Shown one piece after another: positions 13,966 to 16,559 of a stretch of DNA of 16,559 bases. Positions within the stretch are counted from its first letter, which is position 1; each line of letters begins with the position of its first letter. Both the position numbers and the translations under genes were made by a program. The notes beneath the pieces were generated by a model that worked only from the letters and a program-made list of their open reading frames with translations, had not been told where the DNA came from and made no database searches. Source of the stretch: CAZPWQ01 sp964590495 (lineage in GTDB: Bacteria > Bacteroidota > Rhodothermia > Balneolales > Balneolaceae); the NCBI GenBank assembly GCA_964590495.1, contig CAZPWQ010000077.1, forward strand, positions 1-16,559, written 5' to 3'.

Positions 13966-14033
13966 GATGCCGGCAAGCTTTTTTAGTGAACAGTTTATTT
14001 TATCAATTAATTATACGTAATAAATAACCAAAT

Positions 14034-15017
14034 ATGGCTGAACTACAATTCAGAGAAGCACTCCGTGCTGCCATCGATGAAGAGATGGAGCAGGATGAAA
14101 ATATTTTTGTAATGGGCGAAGAAGTCGCGGAATATAACGGAGCCTATAAGGTAACGGAAGGACTTCTCGACAAATATGGTCATAAGCGGATGATCGATAC
14201 CCCCATATCGGAACTTGGTTTTGCGGGTATTGGGGTTGGCGCCGCAATGAATGGCCTGAGGCCGATTATTGAGTTTATGACTTTCAATTTTGCGTTATTG
14301 GCAACCGACCAGATCATCAATAACGCCTCAAAAATCAGGTATATGACCGGTGGACAGGTTAGCATCCCGATAGTTTTTCGCGGTCCGAACGCCTCTGCCG
14401 GACAATTGAGTGCTACACATTCTGTTTCCTATGATTCGATGTACGCTCATTTTCCCGGTCTTAAGGTTATTTATCCTTCTGAACCAGGGGATGCAAAAGG
14501 TCTTCTAAAATCTGCCATTAGAGATGACAACCCGGTAATCTTTATGGAATCCGAACAGATGTACGGCCTTAAGGGGGAGGTATCTGATGAGGAAGATTTC
14601 ACTATTCCTATCGGAAAAGCAAAAATTAAGCGGGAAGGCAGTGACGTTACCGTTGTTGCTCATGGCAAAATGTATCACATAGCGGTGCAGGCAGCACAGA
14701 AACTGGAAAAGGAGGGAGTAGAGGTTGAGATAATCGATCCCCGTACCGTAAAGCCACTGGATTTTGAGACTATTGCAAAATCCATCCGGAAAACCAACCG
14801 GTGTGTTATTGTGGATGAGGCGCATCCCTTCGGCGGACTTGCTGCTGAGATCGGCTATCTGATACAGCGGGATATGTTTGATTATCTTGATGCACCAGTA
14901 CAACGGGTAACGTTGCCCGATACAAGTGCACCTTTTGCAAAAAACCTGTTTGACCGATGGTTGCCGGGGCCGGCCGAGGTTATAGATGCTGTTAATACGG
15001 TAATTTATAGGAAATAG
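14034..15017 (+). CDS. pdhB: Pyruvate dehydrogenase E1 component, beta subunit
   Basis: A 327-residue partner of the alpha subunit; the two together form the E1 active site. The pyrimidine-binding domain (about 4-180) has GEEVAEYNGAYKVTEG (28-43), DTPISELGFAG with the cofactor-contacting Glu60, and RGPNASAGQLSATHS (116-130) with the active-site histidine region. The C-terminal transketolase-like domain (about 195-318) has VEVIDPRTVKPLD-like and VDEAHPFGGLAAEI segments. Length and motifs match full-length E1-beta. The ATG at 14034 follows an AT-rich leader without Shine-Dalgarno. It lies between pdhA (179 nt upstream) and pdhC (184 nt downstream) in the order E1-alpha, E1-beta, E2. Confidence 0.96.
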   Translation: MAELQFREALRAAIDEEMEQDENIFVMGEEVAEYNGAYKVTEGLLDKYGHKRMIDTPISELGFAGIGVGAAMNGLRPIIEFMTFNFALLATDQIINNASKIRYMTGGQVSIPIVFRGPNASAGQLSATHSVSYDSMYAHFPGLKVIYPSEPGDAKGLLKSAIRDDNPVIFMESEQMYGLKGEVSDEEDFTIPIGKAKIKREGSDVTVVAHGKMYHIAVQAAQKLEKEGVEVEIIDPRTVKPLDFETIAKSIRKTNRCVIVDEAHPFGGLAAEIGYLIQRDMFDYLDAPVQRVTLPDTSAPFAKNLFDRWLPGPAEVIDAVNTVIYRK

Positions 15018-15052
15018 TTATAATTTTAAATCCGCCGGTGGTCGGACAAGTT

Positions 15053-15073
15053 GTTGAATGTTAAATGTTGAAT
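15053..15073. repeat. Heptad array, left arm of an inverted pair
   Basis: Three 7-bp units: GTTGAAT, GTTAAAT and GTTGAAT. On the other strand they read ATTCAAC/ATTTAAC, the same word family as the array at 15142-15197, from which they are separated by 68 nt. Confidence 0.6.
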
Positions 15074-15141
15074 TGGAAAATTCGGAATCAGTTTTTTAGT
15101 GTTTTAAAAACTTTGCATTTTGCCTGATACCGGGTTCATGT

Positions 15142-15197
15142 ATTCAATATTCAGCATCCATAATTCATAATTCAAAATTCACAATTCATAATTTGTA
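15142..15197. repeat. Eight-unit heptad array ending at the pdhC start
   Basis: Eight 7-bp units in perfect register: ATTCAAT, ATTCAGC, ATCCATA, ATTCATA, ATTCAAA, ATTCACA, ATTCATA, ATTTGTA. The array stops four bases before the pdhC ATG, so it occupies the place of the ribosome-binding site. Six of eight units keep the core ATTCA. Confidence 0.8.
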
Positions 15198-15201
15198 AAC
15201 A

Positions 15202-16437
15202 ATGGCTATAAAAGTAGAAATGCCCAAGCTCAGTGATACCATGGAAGAAGGGGTTATTGCTAAGTGGAATGTCAAAGAAGGTGATAAGGTAGAATCCGGT
15301 GACATTATTGCTGATGTGGAAACCGATAAAGCCACAATGGAAGTGGAAGTGTTTGATTCGGGAACCATCCTCAAGATACTCGTTGAGGAAGGGGAAGCCG
15401 TTCCGTTGGGCCAAACAATGGCTGTTATCGGGGAAGAAGGAGAGGATATCAGCGATATACTTGAAGAGGCTGAATCGAAGGCAGAGGGTAAGGAGCCTGA
15501 GAAAGATGTAGAAGAGTCTGAGGAAGATGAAAATAAAAAAGAGAAACCTGCGAAAGAAAAAGAGACTGATAAAGCCGAAAAACCCTCAACAGAAGATGGT
15601 CGTATTAAAGCTTCACCGCTTGCACGGAAGATGGCTGAGGAAAAAGGCGTCACATTATCGGATGTAAAAGGAAGCGGTCCGGAAGGACGTATTATTAAAC
15701 GTGATATTGAAGAATATGAGCCTTCAAAAGCACCTGCAGGAATTCAGGCTGTTTCGCGCGAAGACAAGGAGCATCGCGTTTCCCAAATGCGCAAAACCAT
15801 AGCGCGTCGCCTGTCGGAAAGCAAGTTTACCAGTCCGCATTACTACGAGACCATTGAAATTGATATGAAGCCGGTATGGAATGCGCGGAAGCAGTTGAAT
15901 GAAGTGAGTGAAACAAAAATAAGTTTTAATGATATTGTCGTTAAAGCCTGTGCTACAGCACTTCGCCATCATCCTGATGTAAACAGTTCCTGGCAGGAAG
16001 ATACAATTCTGGAACATGGGGATGTGAATGTGGCGTTTGCCGTAGCCATTGATGAAGGGCTTGTAACACCGGTAATTAATAATACAGATCAGAAGGGATT
16101 GCAACAGATTGCCCTGGAGGGCAGAGATCTGGCTGAGAAGGCCCGCAACCGTGATCTTGAGCCGGAAGAGATGGAAGGCAGTACGTTTACTGTGAGCAAT
16201 CTCGGCATGTTTGGGATAGAGCAGTTCACCGCCATTATTAATCCGCCCAATGCGTGTATTTTAGCGGTCGGAGCAATTCGTGATGTACCGGTCGTTGAGG
16301 ATGGTGAGGTAGTACCCGGAAAACGCATGAAAGTGACGCTTTCAAGCGACCACCGCATTGTGGATGGTGCGAGTGCTGCAAAGTTTTTAAGTACGCTCAA
16401 ACAGCTGCTTGAAAATCCTCTTGGGATGTTGTTATAG
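15202..16437 (+). CDS. pdhC: Dihydrolipoamide acetyltransferase (E2) of pyruvate dehydrogenase
   Basis: A 411-residue core subunit that transfers the acetyl group from lipoate to CoA. It has one lipoyl domain (1-79) with the lipoylated Lys43 in ETDKATMEV. A very acidic/lysine-rich flexible linker (about 85-130) leads to the peripheral-subunit-binding domain (about 134-171, RIKASPLARKMAEEKGV and GRIIKRDIEEY). The acyltransferase domain follows (about 190-411), with catalytic His384 and Asp388 in SSDHRIVDGA. The linker carries almost no Pro/Ala stretch, unlike E. coli E2. The ATG at 15202 is preceded directly by a heptad array and has no Shine-Dalgarno. With pdhA and pdhB it gives a complex lacking only E3 (lipoamide dehydrogenase), which must be encoded elsewhere. 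Confidence 0.96.
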   Translation: MAIKVEMPKLSDTMEEGVIAKWNVKEGDKVESGDIIADVETDKATMEVEVFDSGTILKILVEEGEAVPLGQTMAVIGEEGEDISDILEEAESKAEGKEPEKDVEESEEDENKKEKPAKEKETDKAEKPSTEDGRIKASPLARKMAEEKGVTLSDVKGSGPEGRIIKRDIEEYEPSKAPAGIQAVSREDKEHRVSQMRKTIARRLSESKFTSPHYYETIEIDMKPVWNARKQLNEVSETKISFNDIVVKACATALRHHPDVNSSWQEDTILEHGDVNVAFAVAIDEGLVTPVINNTDQKGLQQIALEGRDLAEKARNRDLEPEEMEGSTFTVSNLGMFGIEQFTAIINPPNACILAVGAIRDVPVVEDGEVVPGKRMKVTLSSDHRIVDGASAAKFLSTLKQLLENPLGMLL

Positions 16438-16458
16438 ATAAATACGGAGAAAGGGAGA

Positions 16459-16485
16459 AAAGGAGACCGGAGGAAGGGAGACGGG
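16459..16485. repeat. Polypurine repeat, copy 2
   Basis: A purine-rich stretch 22 nt after the pdhC stop, matching 3789-3815 at 24 of 27 positions. The preceding bases 16446-16458 repeat GGAGAAA-like words. The remaining bases to the window end show no ORF, hairpin or promoter I can support. Confidence 0.6.
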
Positions 16486-16559
16486 GCTACTTTCCTCGTC
16501 CCAGTGGAGAGTGTAAATCTAACTCTGTCTAATCATTAGTCTTCCTCGTGGTTATGGTT

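Noticed and set aside
15186..15653. A 155-codon Ser/Phe-rich minus-strand ORF opposite pdhC.
   Set aside because: It is antisense to the acidic lipoyl domain and linker; composition mirrors the Glu/Asp codons of the real gene.
1..16559. Mobile element, prophage or defence island.
   Set aside because: No transposase, integrase, restriction or toxin-antitoxin gene is seen; all long ORFs are core metabolic, stress or membrane genes.

Overview
The window looks like a chromosomal stretch from a free-living bacterium of the Bacteroidota/Balneolota/Rhodothermota side of the FCB group. The case rests on AT-rich leaders mostly without Shine-Dalgarno sequences, a signal-peptide beta-barrel protein (so Gram-negative), E1-alpha/E1-beta/E2 as three separate genes, and intergenic gaps full of short heptameric word repeats and palindromes. 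The phylum is an inference; no rRNA or other decisive marker is present. No phage, transposase, integrase, CRISPR array or tRNA was seen.

Left part (1-6588). The last codons of a RidA-like gene sit at the edge. Then, on the minus strand, a LonC-type Lon-family protease overlaps a tandem universal-stress protein by 11 nt. After a 500-nt gene-free gap comes a second minus-strand operon, nfeD - SPFH - SPFH: an NfeD-family membrane protein and two paralogous stomatin/paraslipin-type proteins. Together these two operons look like a membrane and protein quality-control/stress module.

Middle part (6589-9789). An orphan single-domain response regulator and a small outer-membrane beta-barrel protein run on the plus strand, ending in a strong intrinsic terminator. 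A plant-type ferredoxin-NADP+ reductase follows and converges on a DUF502 membrane protein, with terminator-like hairpins for both between them.

Right part (9790-16559). alaS (alanyl-tRNA synthetase) is followed by pdhA, pdhB and pdhC, the E1-alpha, E1-beta and E2 subunits of pyruvate (or related 2-oxoacid) dehydrogenase. The E3 gene is not in the window. The three pdh genes are separated by about 180 nt each, and both gaps carry repeats.

The protein genes are mostly recognisable families; the least explained signal is between them. At four separate sites, tandem arrays of 7-bp units occur as inverted pairs. Each site uses its own word: GTTATTN (48-75 with 356-376), YATCYGG (3812-3833 with 4111-4187), ATTNCGT (7949-7969 with 7981-8001) and ATTCANN (15053-15073 with 15142-15197). 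One pair forms an intrinsic terminator. Another pair encloses a series of perfect stems with GGA in the loop. A near-identical polypurine block occurs at 3789-3815 and 16459-16485.
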